Below are positions 54,458 to 63,002 of a DNA stretch of 64,000 nt, one piece after another. Source of the DNA: an uncultured Paracoccaceae bacterium (lineage in GTDB: Bacteria > Pseudomonadota > Alphaproteobacteria > Rhodobacterales > Rhodobacteraceae); assembly GCA_947487205.1 (NCBI GenBank), contig CANKVU010000016.1, forward strand, positions 1 through 64,000. The letters run 5' to 3'. Under the pieces are notes generated by a model. That model did no database searches. It saw only the letters and a list, made by a program, of their open reading frames with translations, and was not told the DNA's origin. The first letter of the stretch is position 1; the number at the start of each line of letters is the position of its first letter. A program made the position numbers and the translations under genes.

Positions 54458-55246
54458 TCAGTTGCAGCCGCGGATCTCCACCGCGCCCCTGGCGCCGATC
54501 ACCGTGGTCCGCAGCGCCGACCGGTCGATCGCCAGCGGCACGCCGCGCGGCGCCTCGATCCGAGCGCTGGTGACGAGCGTGCCGCCGTCCCGCCGCGCCT
54601 GCGGCTCGGACACCCAGAGCGCGGGATCGGAAGGCTCGAACACCACCTCCTCGGCGGGGCCGAGGGAGGGCAGGGACAGACGCGCGCTGAGCGTCGCCCC
54701 GTTCGGGCCGGTCGCGATCCGGCAATCCGCCCGCGCCCCGGCCTCGGCCGCGGTCAGGGGCCGGTCCGCCAGCGCCGCGCGGATCCGCGCATCCGCGCGC
54801 CCGCCCGAGGCCGGCAGCGTCGCCTCGGCGCCAGCGGAGACCGGCACGCAGATGTCCTGGCACATCCCGATCCCGGCGCGCAGCGACAGCGTCACCGGCG
54901 CGCCCGGGCGGGCGGGCACGACCTCGACCGGCAGGACCACGCCCTCGGCATAGCCGATGGAGCGCAGCCCGCCCTGGTGGAAGACATGCGGGACCGGCCA
55001 GTGGACGCGGATATCGGCGACGTTGCGCGAGCCGGCCCAGTCGAAATCCGGCGGAATCCCGGCCTCGCCGGGGCGCCGCCAATAGGTCTTCCAGCCGCGC
55101 GGAAGGCGGATCTCGATCCCGGCCATGTGGTTGCCGTTCTCCAGCCGCCAGCCGGGCAGGAGCGACAGGCGCGCGCCCTCCTGCCCCGCGCGGGCGGTTC
55201 CGGCGACGAGACACAGGAGACAGAGGACGAGGGCACCGCGCAGCAT
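54458..55246 (-). CDS. DsbD N-terminal-domain-like exported protein
   Basis: A 262-residue protein with a signal peptide (MLRGALVLCLLCLVAGTARA). The fold resembles the periplasmic N-terminal domain of DsbD/ScsB (LPRGWKTYWRRPGEAG, GIGMCQDICVPV with a CxxxC pair). The membrane and thioredoxin domains of full DsbD are absent, so it may receive electrons from a separate membrane protein. Role in periplasmic thiol reduction is inferred. Confidence 0.82.
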   Translation of the reverse strand: MLRGALVLCLLCLVAGTARAGQEGARLSLLPGWRLENGNHMAGIEIRLPRGWKTYWRRPGEAGIPPDFDWAGSRNVADIRVHWPVPHVFHQGGLRSIGYAEGVVLPVEVVPARPGAPVTLSLRAGIGMCQDICVPVSAGAEATLPASGGRADARIRAALADRPLTAAEAGARADCRIATGPNGATLSARLSLPSLGPAEEVVFEPSDPALWVSEPQARRDGGTLVTSARIEAPRGVPLAIDRSALRTTVIGARGAVEIRGCN

Positions 55247-55350
55247 TCGCCCTGCCTAGGACGGACGCGCCCCGACGGAAAGTCACAACAGCGTCACGCC
55301 GGGCGGGCCGCGGGGTTGCGCGGGGCCGTCGCCGCGCCATCTAGCCCTCC

Positions 55351-55917
55351 ATGACAGATGATGCGACCGATCTGACCGGCAAGCTGCTGATCGCCATGCC
55401 CGGCATGGGCGATCCTCGATTCGAGAAGAGCGTGATCCTGTTGTGCGCGCATGGCGAGGATGGCGGGATGGGGTTGATCATCAACAAGCCCGCGCCAGAG
55501 ATCGACCTGAACGACCTGCTGGAGCAATTGTCGATCGAGGCCCCCGAGCCGATCGCCGCGCGCGTCTTCTTCGGCGGGCCGGTGGAGAATTCGCGCGGCT
55601 TCGTGCTCCATTCCGTCGAATATCGCCAGGACGACACCACGCTCGACGTGGGCGGGAGGTTCGGGATGACGGCGACGCTCGACATCCTGCGCGCGATGGC
55701 CGAGGGGCTGGGGCCCGACCGGTCCATCGTCGCGCTGGGTTACGCGGGCTGGGGCCCCGGCCAGCTGGAGAGCGAGATCGTCGAGAACGGCTGGCTGGTC
55801 GCGGACGCCGATCCCGACCTCGTCTTTGGCAGCGACAATTCGGGCAAGTGGATCGCCGCGATCTCGGCGCTGGGGATCGACCCGATCATGCTGTCGGGCG
55901 CGGGCGGGCGCGCCTGA
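55351..55917 (+). CDS. YqgE/AlgH family protein
   Basis: A 188-residue soluble protein with LTGKLLIAMPGMGDPRFEKSV, GGMGLIINKP, RVFFGGPVE and ALGYAGWGPGQLE, all typical of the YqgE/AlgH (DUF179) family. Molecular function is unknown; some relatives affect alginate gene expression. It converges with the broken esterase gene 6 bp away. Confidence 0.93.
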   Translation: MTDDATDLTGKLLIAMPGMGDPRFEKSVILLCAHGEDGGMGLIINKPAPEIDLNDLLEQLSIEAPEPIAARVFFGGPVENSRGFVLHSVEYRQDDTTLDVGGRFGMTATLDILRAMAEGLGPDRSIVALGYAGWGPGQLESEIVENGWLVADADPDLVFGSDNSGKWIAAISALGIDPIMLSGAGGRA

Positions 55918-55923
55918 ACGGGA

Positions 55924-56712
55924 TCACGACGCGATCCGCGCCGCCCCGGCCCAGAGGCGCCGCGACCGCGACAGGTGCTGGCGCATGAAGGACAGCACCG
56001 CGTCGGTGGCCGAGGGCATCCCGGGGGCGGTGAAGCTGCCGGCCGGATCGCCCCCCGACCAGGCATGGCCCAGATCCGGGATCAGGCGCAGCTGCACCGG
56101 GGCGCCGGCGCGGGCGATCCGGGCCGCGTTGACCGGCCGCACGACCTCGTCGCCCGTGCCCTGGATGACGAGGGTCGGCCGCCCGGCGCCCGCCGCACCG
56201 GCCGACGCGCCGCCCCCGCCCCGCATCGCGGCAAGGCCGGCGACGGCGTTGCGCGCCAGTCCCGGCGCCACCCCGGAATGGGCGGCGACGGCCCGGAACA
56301 TGTCGGGATAGGTGTCGCGCAGGACGAGCGCCATGGCCGCCCCGGCCGAGAACCCGGCCACGCCCACCGCGTGGTGCGGCAGGTCGTGGGCGCGGATCAC
56401 GTCCTCGGCGATGCCGGCCAGGATCGCGGGCTCGCCGAAGCCGCGGCGCTGATGCGCGGGGCGGAACCAGTTCTAGCACGCCCGGGGATTGTCCGCGGTG
56501 CCCTGCTCGGGCCAGGCGACGATCAGGCCGTGCCGGGCCGCGGCCGCGTTCATGCCCGTTCCGAGGGCGAAATCGCCGGCATCCTGAAGGCAGCCATGCA
56601 GCATCAGGAGAAGCCCGCGCGGCCGACCCGGGGGGTGGTGCAGCAGGTAGTCCCGGCACCCGGCCGCGCCCGCGTGGCGATGCCGGGGAGCGGGGGCGCC
56701 GGGGCGGGACAC
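55924..56712 (-). pseudogene. PHB depolymerase-family esterase with in-frame stop
   Basis: The frame starts at a GTG (56712) and shows LLLMLHGCLQDAGDFA (oxyanion region), then GLIVAWPEQG. It reaches a TAG at 56473-56475 where relatives have Trp (NPRAC-stop-NWFRP). The same frame continues for about 180 codons with the nucleophile GFSAGAAMALVL, an Asp in IQGTGDEVV and His in LGHAWSGGD. One base change (TGG to TAG) therefore breaks an otherwise intact extracellular-type polyester hydrolase of about 260 residues. Confidence 0.85.
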
Positions 56713-56716
56713 CGGA

Positions 56717-56923
56717 TCAGACCCGCGTCGCCGCCTCGCGGGCGAGGCGGTCGATGTCGGAGCGCTCGATTCCCAGATCGGCCAGCCCGCGATCGGGCAG
56801 CGCCGAGAGCGCCGCGCGGGTCTGGCGCGCGACGCGCCAGCGGCGCCATGCGGTACCCATGGAGGCGAACCCGTCCTCGAAACGGGGTCCGGCGGCAACG
56901 GCGGTCATGGTGGCGCTTGTCAT
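56717..56923 (-). CDS. DUF1127 (YjiS-like) small protein
   Basis: A 68-residue protein whose C-terminal half (WRRWRVARQTRAALSALPDRGLADLGIERSDI) is the DUF1127 domain, an Arg-rich helical unit linked to RNA binding and phosphate or stress responses in other alphaproteobacteria. The start has GGAGA upstream. It lies 4 bp before the broken esterase. Confidence 0.88.
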   Translation of the reverse strand: MTSATMTAVAAGPRFEDGFASMGTAWRRWRVARQTRAALSALPDRGLADLGIERSDIDRLAREAATRV

Positions 56924-57053
56924 GTCGATCTCTCCTTAGAAAGGCGTTGTTCCTCCTGCCTTCCAATTTGGTCGGATTCTGCGACTGCACAATGCACATA
57001 GCGGTAACGCCGCATTGCAGCGACAACATGGCGGCGTACCAGGACCGCCCACG

Positions 57054-57083
57054 AAAAAGGCGGCCGCGCTAGACGCGGCCGCC
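57054..57083 (-). terminator. rho-independent terminator of phyR
   Basis: GGCGGCCGCG and CGCGGCCGCC form a perfect 10-bp stem with a 5-base loop, followed on the minus strand by five T residues (plus-strand A run 57054-57058). It lies 30 bp after the phyR stop. Confidence 0.9.
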
Positions 57084-57113
57084 GGGACGGCATCGTAAAG
57101 ATCGAAGGGCCGG

Positions 57114-57938
57114 TCAGTTCACCTTGAGCGATTCCGTGGAGGCGAAGAACATCGCCTGGCTGACCGCCGAGCGGACCTGTTCCTCGGAATAGGGCTTGGC
57201 GATCAGGAAGGCGGGCTCGGGCTTGTCCCCGGTCAGAAGCCGTTCGGGGAAGGCGGTGACGAAGATCACCGGGATGTCGCCGAACTGCGCGAGGATGTCG
57301 TTGACCGCGTCGATGCCGCTCGAATTGTCGGCGAGCTGGATGTCGGCGAGGATCAGGTCGGGCCGGTCCTTGGCGCCGAGTTCCACCGCCGCGTCGCGCG
57401 TGCGCGCGATCCCGGTGATCTTGTGGCCCATCTCGGAGACGATGGAATGGATGTCCATCGCGATGATCGCCTCGTCCTCGATGATCATCACCTTGCCGGT
57501 CATCGAACGCTCCATCTCGGAGATCGCGATGTCGACGAGGCTGGCCGCGTCCTCGGCCTCGATGCCCATGATCCGCCCGACCTCCTGGTGGTCGAACCCC
57601 TCGATCGTGGACAGGAGGAGCGCCTCGCGCGTGTTGTTCGTGAGCCCCGCCATGTGATCGAGCGCGCGGCTCTCCATCCGGCTGAGCGGATCCTCGGTAT
57701 CGGCTGTGGGCGCGCCCGCGGTCGACCAGATCATGTGGAAGGCGCGGAACAGCGCGGTGCGCGGCGCCAGCGCCCGTTCGAAGATCGCCGGTTCCTGCAG
57801 GATCGCCTCGAGCGTGGCGGCGGCGTAATTGTCCCCGGTGGTCTGTGATCCCGTCAAGGCGCGGGCGTAGCGGCGCAGATAGGGCAGCTCGTCGCCGATG
57901 ATGTCAGACAGATCGACCTGCTCGGCACGTGAAGGCAT
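57114..57938 (-). CDS. phyR: general stress response regulator PhyR
   Basis: A 274-residue protein with an N-terminal sigma-factor-like domain (residues 1-140: LPYLRRYARALTGSQ, then EVGRIMGIEAEDAASLV) and a C-terminal receiver domain with phosphoacceptor D199 (LILADIQL), acidic pocket in IIEDEA and Lys in LIAKPYS. When phosphorylated, PhyR binds NepR and frees EcfG (partner switching). It is divergent from nepR-ecfG across a shared promoter region and has its own terminator. Confidence 0.97.
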   Translation of the reverse strand: MPSRAEQVDLSDIIGDELPYLRRYARALTGSQTTGDNYAAATLEAILQEPAIFERALAPRTALFRAFHMIWSTAGAPTADTEDPLSRMESRALDHMAGLTNNTREALLLSTIEGFDHQEVGRIMGIEAEDAASLVDIAISEMERSMTGKVMIIEDEAIIAMDIHSIVSEMGHKITGIARTRDAAVELGAKDRPDLILADIQLADNSSGIDAVNDILAQFGDIPVIFVTAFPERLLTGDKPEPAFLIAKPYSEEQVRSAVSQAMFFASTESLKVN

Positions 57939-57972
57939 TCGTGATACTTCCCCGATTCGCGGAATTCGTTCG

Positions 57973-58003
57973 GGAACAAACCGACCGTACCCACGTTTGT
58001 TCC
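57973..58003. promoter_or_regulatory. palindromic divergent EcfG promoter between phyR and nepR-ecfG
   Basis: On the plus strand GGAAC (57973-57977), 16 bases, CGTT (57994-57997): an exact EcfG promoter for nepR-ecfG. On the minus strand GGAAC (58003-57999), 16 bases, GGTT: one mismatch, directed at phyR. The two overlap because GGGAACAAAC and GTTTGTTCCC form an inverted repeat around 13 bases. One site can therefore drive both transcripts, giving positive feedback. Confidence 0.88.
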
Positions 58004-58046
58004 CGTCTCGCGCCGAAAAACCTTACCTCAGGCAGAACCATTCCGT

Positions 58047-58202
58047 ATGACGAAGAATGACAGGACGTCGAGTGTGATGCGGCAGATCGACGAGAATCTG
58101 CGCCGCGTCTACAAGGACGATCAGACCCAAGAGGTCCCGGACCGGTTCAAGCATTTGCTGCAGAAACTGAAGGAGCAGGATGTTGGCGGGTGCGATGAGT
58201 AG
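58047..58202 (+). CDS. nepR: anti-sigma factor NepR
   Basis: A 51-residue protein. The core IDENLRRVYKDDQTQEVPDR followed by FKHLLQKLKEQ matches the two NepR helices that hold EcfG or, when released, PhyR. It lies between the EcfG-type promoter and ecfG, and the last 23 bases overlap the ecfG start region in another frame, so synthesis of inhibitor and sigma factor is coupled. Confidence 0.93.
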   Translation: MTKNDRTSSVMRQIDENLRRVYKDDQTQEVPDRFKHLLQKLKEQDVGGCDE

Positions 58203-58758
58203 GGAATTCCGCGACCCCCGCGACGAGCTGGTCGAGCATCTGGGCGCGCTGCGGGCGTTCGCGATGTCGCTGACCCGCAATTCCGCCGCCGCCGACGACC
58301 TCGTGCAGGACACGATCGAGAAGGCGTGGAAGAACATGGACAAGTTCCAGCCCGGTACGAACCTGCGCGCCTGGCTGTTCACGATCCAGCGCAACGCCTT
58401 CTACTCGATCCGCCGCAAGGCGAAGCGCGAGGTGGCCGACGTGGACGGCGCGATGGCCGCCTCGCTGTCGGAGAAGCCCGCCCATGACGGGCGCCTGGCG
58501 CTGAACGATTTCCGCAAGGCGTTCGAGCAATTGCCCGACGAGCAGCGCGAGGCGCTGATGCTGGTCGGCGCGTCGGGCTTCGCCTACGAGGAGGCGGCGG
58601 AGATGTGCGGCGTCGCGGTCGGCACGATCAAGAGCCGCGCCAATCGCGGCCGCCGGCGCCTGGCCGAGCTGATGGGGCTCGACCCGAACGAGGACCCGGT
58701 GATCGGCGACACGACGAACGATTCCGTCATGACGGCCTCACTCTCGCGCCAAGGGTAG
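58180..58758 (+). CDS. ecfG: ECF sigma factor EcfG
   Basis: A 192-residue ECF15-type sigma factor. Region 2 has LVEHLGALRAFAMSLTRN, DLVQDTIEKAWKN and RAWLFTIQRNAFYS; region 4 has LPDEQREALMLVGASGFAYEEAAEMCGVAVGTIKSR with the recognition helix. It directs RNA polymerase to GGAAC-N16/17-CGTT promoters in the general stress response. ATG 58180 has AAGGAG upstream; ATG 58195 is also possible. A sensor kinase gene follows by 3 bp. Confidence 0.95.
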   Translation: MLAGAMSREFRDPRDELVEHLGALRAFAMSLTRNSAAADDLVQDTIEKAWKNMDKFQPGTNLRAWLFTIQRNAFYSIRRKAKREVADVDGAMAASLSEKPAHDGRLALNDFRKAFEQLPDEQREALMLVGASGFAYEEAAEMCGVAVGTIKSRANRGRRRLAELMGLDPNEDPVIGDTTNDSVMTASLSRQG

Positions 58759-58761
58759 CGC

Positions 58762-60477
58762 ATGCTGAGTCCCGGGCGCGGAATCGAGGGGCTGGACCGG
58801 CTGGACATCCGGCTTGTCGCGCTGCTGGGTCTGGCGCTGCTGCCGATCGGTCTGATCGCGATGGTGCAGACATATCGCGTGATCTCGGAGGCGGACCGCA
58901 ACGCCGAGGCGGCGCTGACCGGGGCGACGCTGGCCGCCGCCACCAACGAGCGCGAGGACATCCTGCACGTGCGCGGCGCGGCGCAGATCGCCGCGTCGAT
59001 CATGCCCTCCCTGCTCGACGACCCGGACATGTGCTCGGACGAGATGGAGACCTTCGTCGCCAACAATCCCGACGTGACCTTCGCGGGCTTCATCTCCACC
59101 AGCGGGATCGTGGAATGCGGCTCGGACGGGGCCGGGGCGGATGTGAGCGAATCGCCGATCTTCCGCAGCTTCCTCGAAGATCCGGTGCCCGCGATCGACG
59201 CGGTGATCGGCCAGATCTCGAACCGCAGCGTGATCGCGGTGACCCAGCCGGTGCTCGTCGAGGGCGAGCTGGCGGGCTATGTCGCGCTGTCGGTCCCGCA
59301 GCGGGCGCTGAGCCTCACCTCGGAGGGGGTGGCGGACCTGAAGCCGCTGGTCTCGGTCATCTTCACCGCCGAGGGCCGGGTGCTGTGGGCCCCCGACGGT
59401 ATCGACGAGATCGAGAGCGCGCTGCCGCGGCACCGGGCGCTGCAGGCGCTGGCCGGCAGCGAGCCGCTGACCATGCGCGCCAGTTCCGCGTCGGGGCCGG
59501 CCCGCATCTATACCATCGCGCCCCTGGTGCCGGGCGAGATCTATGCCATGGCCGTCTGGCCGGAGGATGCCGTCCGCACGTCGGGGCTGACCGCGGCCAG
59601 CGCCATCCTGTTCCCGCTGCTGATGTGGCTCGTCTCGATCGGGGTGGCGTATTTCGCTGTCCACCGCCTGGTGGTCCGCCATATCCGCTATCTGCGGATG
59701 CGGATCCGGGCCTTCACCGCGAACCGGCGCATCCTGCGGCCCGAATACGGCGCCGACACCCCGTCGGAGATGCGCGAGGTGATCGAGACCTTCCACCAGA
59801 TGACGGAGCGCATCGTCCGCGACGAGGCGGATCTGGAGAACAGCCTGCACGAGAAGGACGTCCTGCTGAAGGAGGTCCACCACCGGGTGAAGAACAACCT
59901 GCAGCTCATCGCGTCGATGATGAACATGCAGCTGCGCAAGGCGAATTCGGGCGAGACGCGGTTCGTGCTGCGCCGCCTGCAGGACCGGGTGCTCGGGCTG
60001 GCGACGATCCATCGCAACCTGTACCAGGCGACGGTGCTGAGCCGCGTCGAATCGGGCCGCCTGATCGAGGAACTGGTGACGCAGAGCCTGCGAAACACCG
60101 AGGCCCGGGAACAGGGGGTCGAGGTCAACGTCGCGGTGGAGGATGTCGCGCTCTATCCCGACCAGGCCGTGCCGCTGTCGCTGCTGGTGACCGAGACGAT
60201 CACCAATGCACTAAAATACGTGGGTATTCCTGAGAATGGCTCGCCGTGGGTCGAGCTGACGCTGGAGAAGCTGCCGAGCGGCGACGTGAAGCTGCGGGTG
60301 GCCAATTCCATGGGTCGGCCGGTCAGCGACGAGGCCTCGATCTCCACCGGGCTCGGCACGCAGTTGATGAGCGCCTTCGCGATGCAGCTCGACGCGGAAA
60401 CCGAGATGGGCGAGCGCGACGGCATTTTCGTGGTCGAAGCGATCTTCCGCCCCAGCGATTTCGGAGATGAGCCGTGA
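58762..60477 (+). CDS. HisKA_2-type sensor histidine kinase of the general stress response
   Basis: A 571-residue membrane kinase: membrane helix at about 17-37, an extracytoplasmic sensor region (about 38-270) with two Cys (DMCSDE, VECGSD), a second helix at about 273-300, a HAMP-like stretch, then the HisKA_2 dimer domain with the phosphoacceptor in LLKEVHHRVKNNLQL (His373/374). The ATPase domain has ETITNALKYVG and GLGTQL. Next to ecfG, such kinases phosphorylate PhyR. Its stop overlaps the PLD gene start (GTGA). Confidence 0.92.
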   Translation: MLSPGRGIEGLDRLDIRLVALLGLALLPIGLIAMVQTYRVISEADRNAEAALTGATLAAATNEREDILHVRGAAQIAASIMPSLLDDPDMCSDEMETFVANNPDVTFAGFISTSGIVECGSDGAGADVSESPIFRSFLEDPVPAIDAVIGQISNRSVIAVTQPVLVEGELAGYVALSVPQRALSLTSEGVADLKPLVSVIFTAEGRVLWAPDGIDEIESALPRHRALQALAGSEPLTMRASSASGPARIYTIAPLVPGEIYAMAVWPEDAVRTSGLTAASAILFPLLMWLVSIGVAYFAVHRLVVRHIRYLRMRIRAFTANRRILRPEYGADTPSEMREVIETFHQMTERIVRDEADLENSLHEKDVLLKEVHHRVKNNLQLIASMMNMQLRKANSGETRFVLRRLQDRVLGLATIHRNLYQATVLSRVESGRLIEELVTQSLRNTEAREQGVEVNVAVEDVALYPDQAVPLSLLVTETITNALKYVGIPENGSPWVELTLEKLPSGDVKLRVANSMGRPVSDEASISTGLGTQLMSAFAMQLDAETEMGERDGIFVVEAIFRPSDFGDEP

Positions 60478-62012
60478 CCGGCGATATCGAGTATCACCTG
60501 ACCGCCGAAGAGGCCTGGCCGGCGCTCGAGCGCCATGTCCTGTCGGCCCGGTCCCGGATCGTCGCGGGGTTCCGGATCTTCGACCCGGCCACGCAGCTGC
60601 GCACGGAGGCCGCGCGCGAGGTGGGGGAGGACTGGTTCGACCTTCTGGTGCATGTCCTGCAGCGCGGGGTGCGGGTGGACATGATCCTGTCGGATTTCGA
60701 CCCGATCATCGCCCCCGACATGCACCAGACCTCGTGGTCGAGCATGCGGAAGTTCGCGGCGATCCGCGAGGCCGCCGGCCCGGAGGCGCGGCTGAGCGTC
60801 ATTCCCGCCCTGCACCCCGCCGAGGCCGGACGGGTGGCCGAGATCGGCCTCTGGCCCAAAGTGCAGAACGAGCTCGGCGACCTGCGCGACATGCTGAACG
60901 CGCTCGATCCGGAGGAACGGCGCAACGCCTGGATCGACCTGCCCGGCACCCATGACTGGTTGGTCATCGACGAGGACGGGCAAGCCCGGACCCAGCTTGC
61001 CGGGGCGCCGCCGCTCCATACCGTGTCCCACCACCACAAGATCGCGGTGATCGACGGGCGGATCCTCTATGTCGGCGGGCTCGACCTCAATCCGCGCCGC
61101 TACGATTCGCCCCGCCACCACCGCGCGGCGGAGGAGACCTGGCACGACGTGCAGGTTTCGGTGGAAGGCGATGTCGCCGCGGTGGCGGAACGCCATCTCG
61201 ACACGCTGCTCGACGTGGTGTCGGGCCGCGCCGACCCGGTGGAGGAGGCGCATGGCCTGCGCATGACCGTGTCGGCCGGCAAGAGCAACTGGATCGCCAT
61301 GTCGCCCCGGATCGTGCGGCGTTCGATCGCCGAGACCCATTCCGAGCGGATCGCCCAAGCGGAGCGCCTGCTCTATTTCGAGACGCAGTTCTTCCGCGAC
61401 CGGGACCTGTCGCGGCAGATCGCCGCACGCGCCGCCGAGGCACCGGAGCTGGAACTGCTCGTGATCCTGCCCGCCGCGCCCGAGGTCGTGGCCTTCGACA
61501 AGCGCACCAAGCTCGACGCGCGGTTCGGCGAATACCTGCAGGCCGATTGCGTGAACCGGGTCTTCGACGCGTTCGGGGAGCGGACGTTCTTCGCGTCGCC
61601 GGCGCAGAAGCGCGACGCGGCGCCGGAACGGATCGCGGCGGCCGACCGCTCGACCTTTCGCGGGGCGCCGCTCGTCTATGTCCACGCCAAGGTGTCGGTG
61701 TTCGACCGCGAGGCGGTCATGGTGTCCTCCGCCAACCTCAACAGCCGGTCGCTGTCCTGGGATACCGAGGCGGGGCTCTACCGCGAGGATGCCGATTTCG
61801 CGCGGCTGGTCCTCGGCCGGTCGCTCGGGCATTGGCTGCCCGAGACGGAGGTGGACATCGACGGCTCGCTCGTGGCGCAGGTGCGCGAGCAGGCCGAGCG
61901 CGACGCGGTGCGCCAGCCCGACCACCGGTCGGGGTTCCTGCTGCCCTACGACGTGTCGGTGGCCGAGGAATTCGGCGTCAACCTTCCCGGCATACCGGCC
62001 GAGCTGGTCTAG
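60474..62012 (+). CDS. phospholipase D family protein (two HKD motifs)
   Basis: A 512-residue protein with two PLD catalytic motifs: HHKIAVIDGRILYVGG near residue 184-200, and VHAKVSVFDREAVMVSSAN near 400-420, each H-x-K-x4-D. It has no signal peptide or membrane helix. PLD enzymes hydrolyse or swap phosphodiester head groups of lipids or nucleic acids; the substrate is unknown. The GTG start overlaps the kinase stop, so it belongs to the ecfG transcript. Confidence 0.9.
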   Translation: MTGDIEYHLTAEEAWPALERHVLSARSRIVAGFRIFDPATQLRTEAAREVGEDWFDLLVHVLQRGVRVDMILSDFDPIIAPDMHQTSWSSMRKFAAIREAAGPEARLSVIPALHPAEAGRVAEIGLWPKVQNELGDLRDMLNALDPEERRNAWIDLPGTHDWLVIDEDGQARTQLAGAPPLHTVSHHHKIAVIDGRILYVGGLDLNPRRYDSPRHHRAAEETWHDVQVSVEGDVAAVAERHLDTLLDVVSGRADPVEEAHGLRMTVSAGKSNWIAMSPRIVRRSIAETHSERIAQAERLLYFETQFFRDRDLSRQIAARAAEAPELELLVILPAAPEVVAFDKRTKLDARFGEYLQADCVNRVFDAFGERTFFASPAQKRDAAPERIAAADRSTFRGAPLVYVHAKVSVFDREAVMVSSANLNSRSLSWDTEAGLYREDADFARLVLGRSLGHWLPETEVDIDGSLVAQVREQAERDAVRQPDHRSGFLLPYDVSVAEEFGVNLPGIPAELV

Positions 62013-62037
62013 GGAACGAAGCCCGCCGGGGGGCGTT
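62013..62037 (+). promoter_or_regulatory. EcfG-type promoter, GGAAC-N16-CGTT, before the amidoligase gene
   Basis: GGAAC (62013-62017), 16 bases, CGTT (62034-62037) lies exactly in the 33-bp gap between the PLD stop and the amidoligase ATG at 62046. Transcription would begin only a few bases before the ATG, giving a nearly leaderless mRNA. The exact match and position beside the ecfG locus support it; the short leader is a caution. Confidence 0.55.
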
Positions 62038-62045
62038 GCCGCGCC

Positions 62046-63002
62046 ATGACCGAGATCGCCGCCCTGCCCGTCCCGACCCGCCACGACGGATCGCCCCGCA
62101 GGGTCGGGATCGAGGTCGAGTGCGGCGGCCTGACGGAGGCCCGCGTCGCCGAGATCGTGGCGCACCGCCTGGGCGGCCGGGCGCAGAAGACCGGACCCTA
62201 CGCCTATACCGCCGAGGGCACCGAGATCGGGGACGTGGAGGTGCTGCTCGACACCGCGCTCCGCGAGCGGGTCGACGGCGCCGTGGCCCGGGCGGGGCTC
62301 GACCTCGGCCGCGCGGTGATCCCGGTGGAGTTCGTGACCGAGCCGATCGCGCCCGAGCGGATCCCCGAGATCGACGCGCTGTGCGGCGCGCTGGCCGCCG
62401 CCGGCGCCTTCGGCACCCAGGACGGCATCGCCCTGGGGTTCGGATTGCACCTGAACGTGGCGCTGCCGGGCATGCAGATCGACGACATCCTGCCGACCCT
62501 CACCGCCTTCGCGCTAATCGAGGATTGGCTGCGCGCGCGCATGGACCTCGACCCGTCGCGCCGGCTTCTGCCGTTTGTCGATCCGTATCCCGCGCCGCTG
62601 CTCGACCGCCTGTGCGATCCCACCACGGAATGGAGCCTCGATCGCCTGACGGGGGTCTACCTGGACACGGCCGGAAGCCGGAACCACGCGCTCGACGCGC
62701 TGCCGATCCTGAAGGAGGCCTATCCCGACCGGATCGTCGCGGCGGTGGCGCAGATGGGCCACAAATCCGCCCGCCCCGCCTGGCATTACCGCCTGCCCGA
62801 CGCGCGGATCGACGACCCGCATTGGTCGATCGCGCGGGAATGGAACCGCTGGTGCCTGGTCGAGCGGGTGGCCGCCGACCGCGAGCTGACCGCGCGGCTG
62901 GCGGCGCGGTGGCGCGATTATCGCGGCCGGGCGCTGCCGATCCCCGGCCAGTGGGCCTCGGTCTCGGCCGAGATCCTGGACGAGGCGGTGACGCTGCCAT
63001 GA
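62046..63002 (+). CDS. amidoligase family protein
   Basis: A 318-residue protein. It opens with RRVGIEVECGGL, the metal/substrate Glu pair of amidoligases (glutamine-synthetase-like fold, Amidoligase_2). FVTEPI, GFGLHLNVALPG and RRLLPFVDPYP follow at the positions of other conserved strands. The family is predicted to join an amine to a carboxylate using ATP; products are mostly unknown. The stop overlaps the GATase-like gene by 4 bases. An EcfG-type promoter match precedes it. Confidence 0.85.
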   Translation: MTEIAALPVPTRHDGSPRRVGIEVECGGLTEARVAEIVAHRLGGRAQKTGPYAYTAEGTEIGDVEVLLDTALRERVDGAVARAGLDLGRAVIPVEFVTEPIAPERIPEIDALCGALAAAGAFGTQDGIALGFGLHLNVALPGMQIDDILPTLTAFALIEDWLRARMDLDPSRRLLPFVDPYPAPLLDRLCDPTTEWSLDRLTGVYLDTAGSRNHALDALPILKEAYPDRIVAAVAQMGHKSARPAWHYRLPDARIDDPHWSIAREWNRWCLVERVAADRELTARLAARWRDYRGRALPIPGQWASVSAEILDEAVTLP

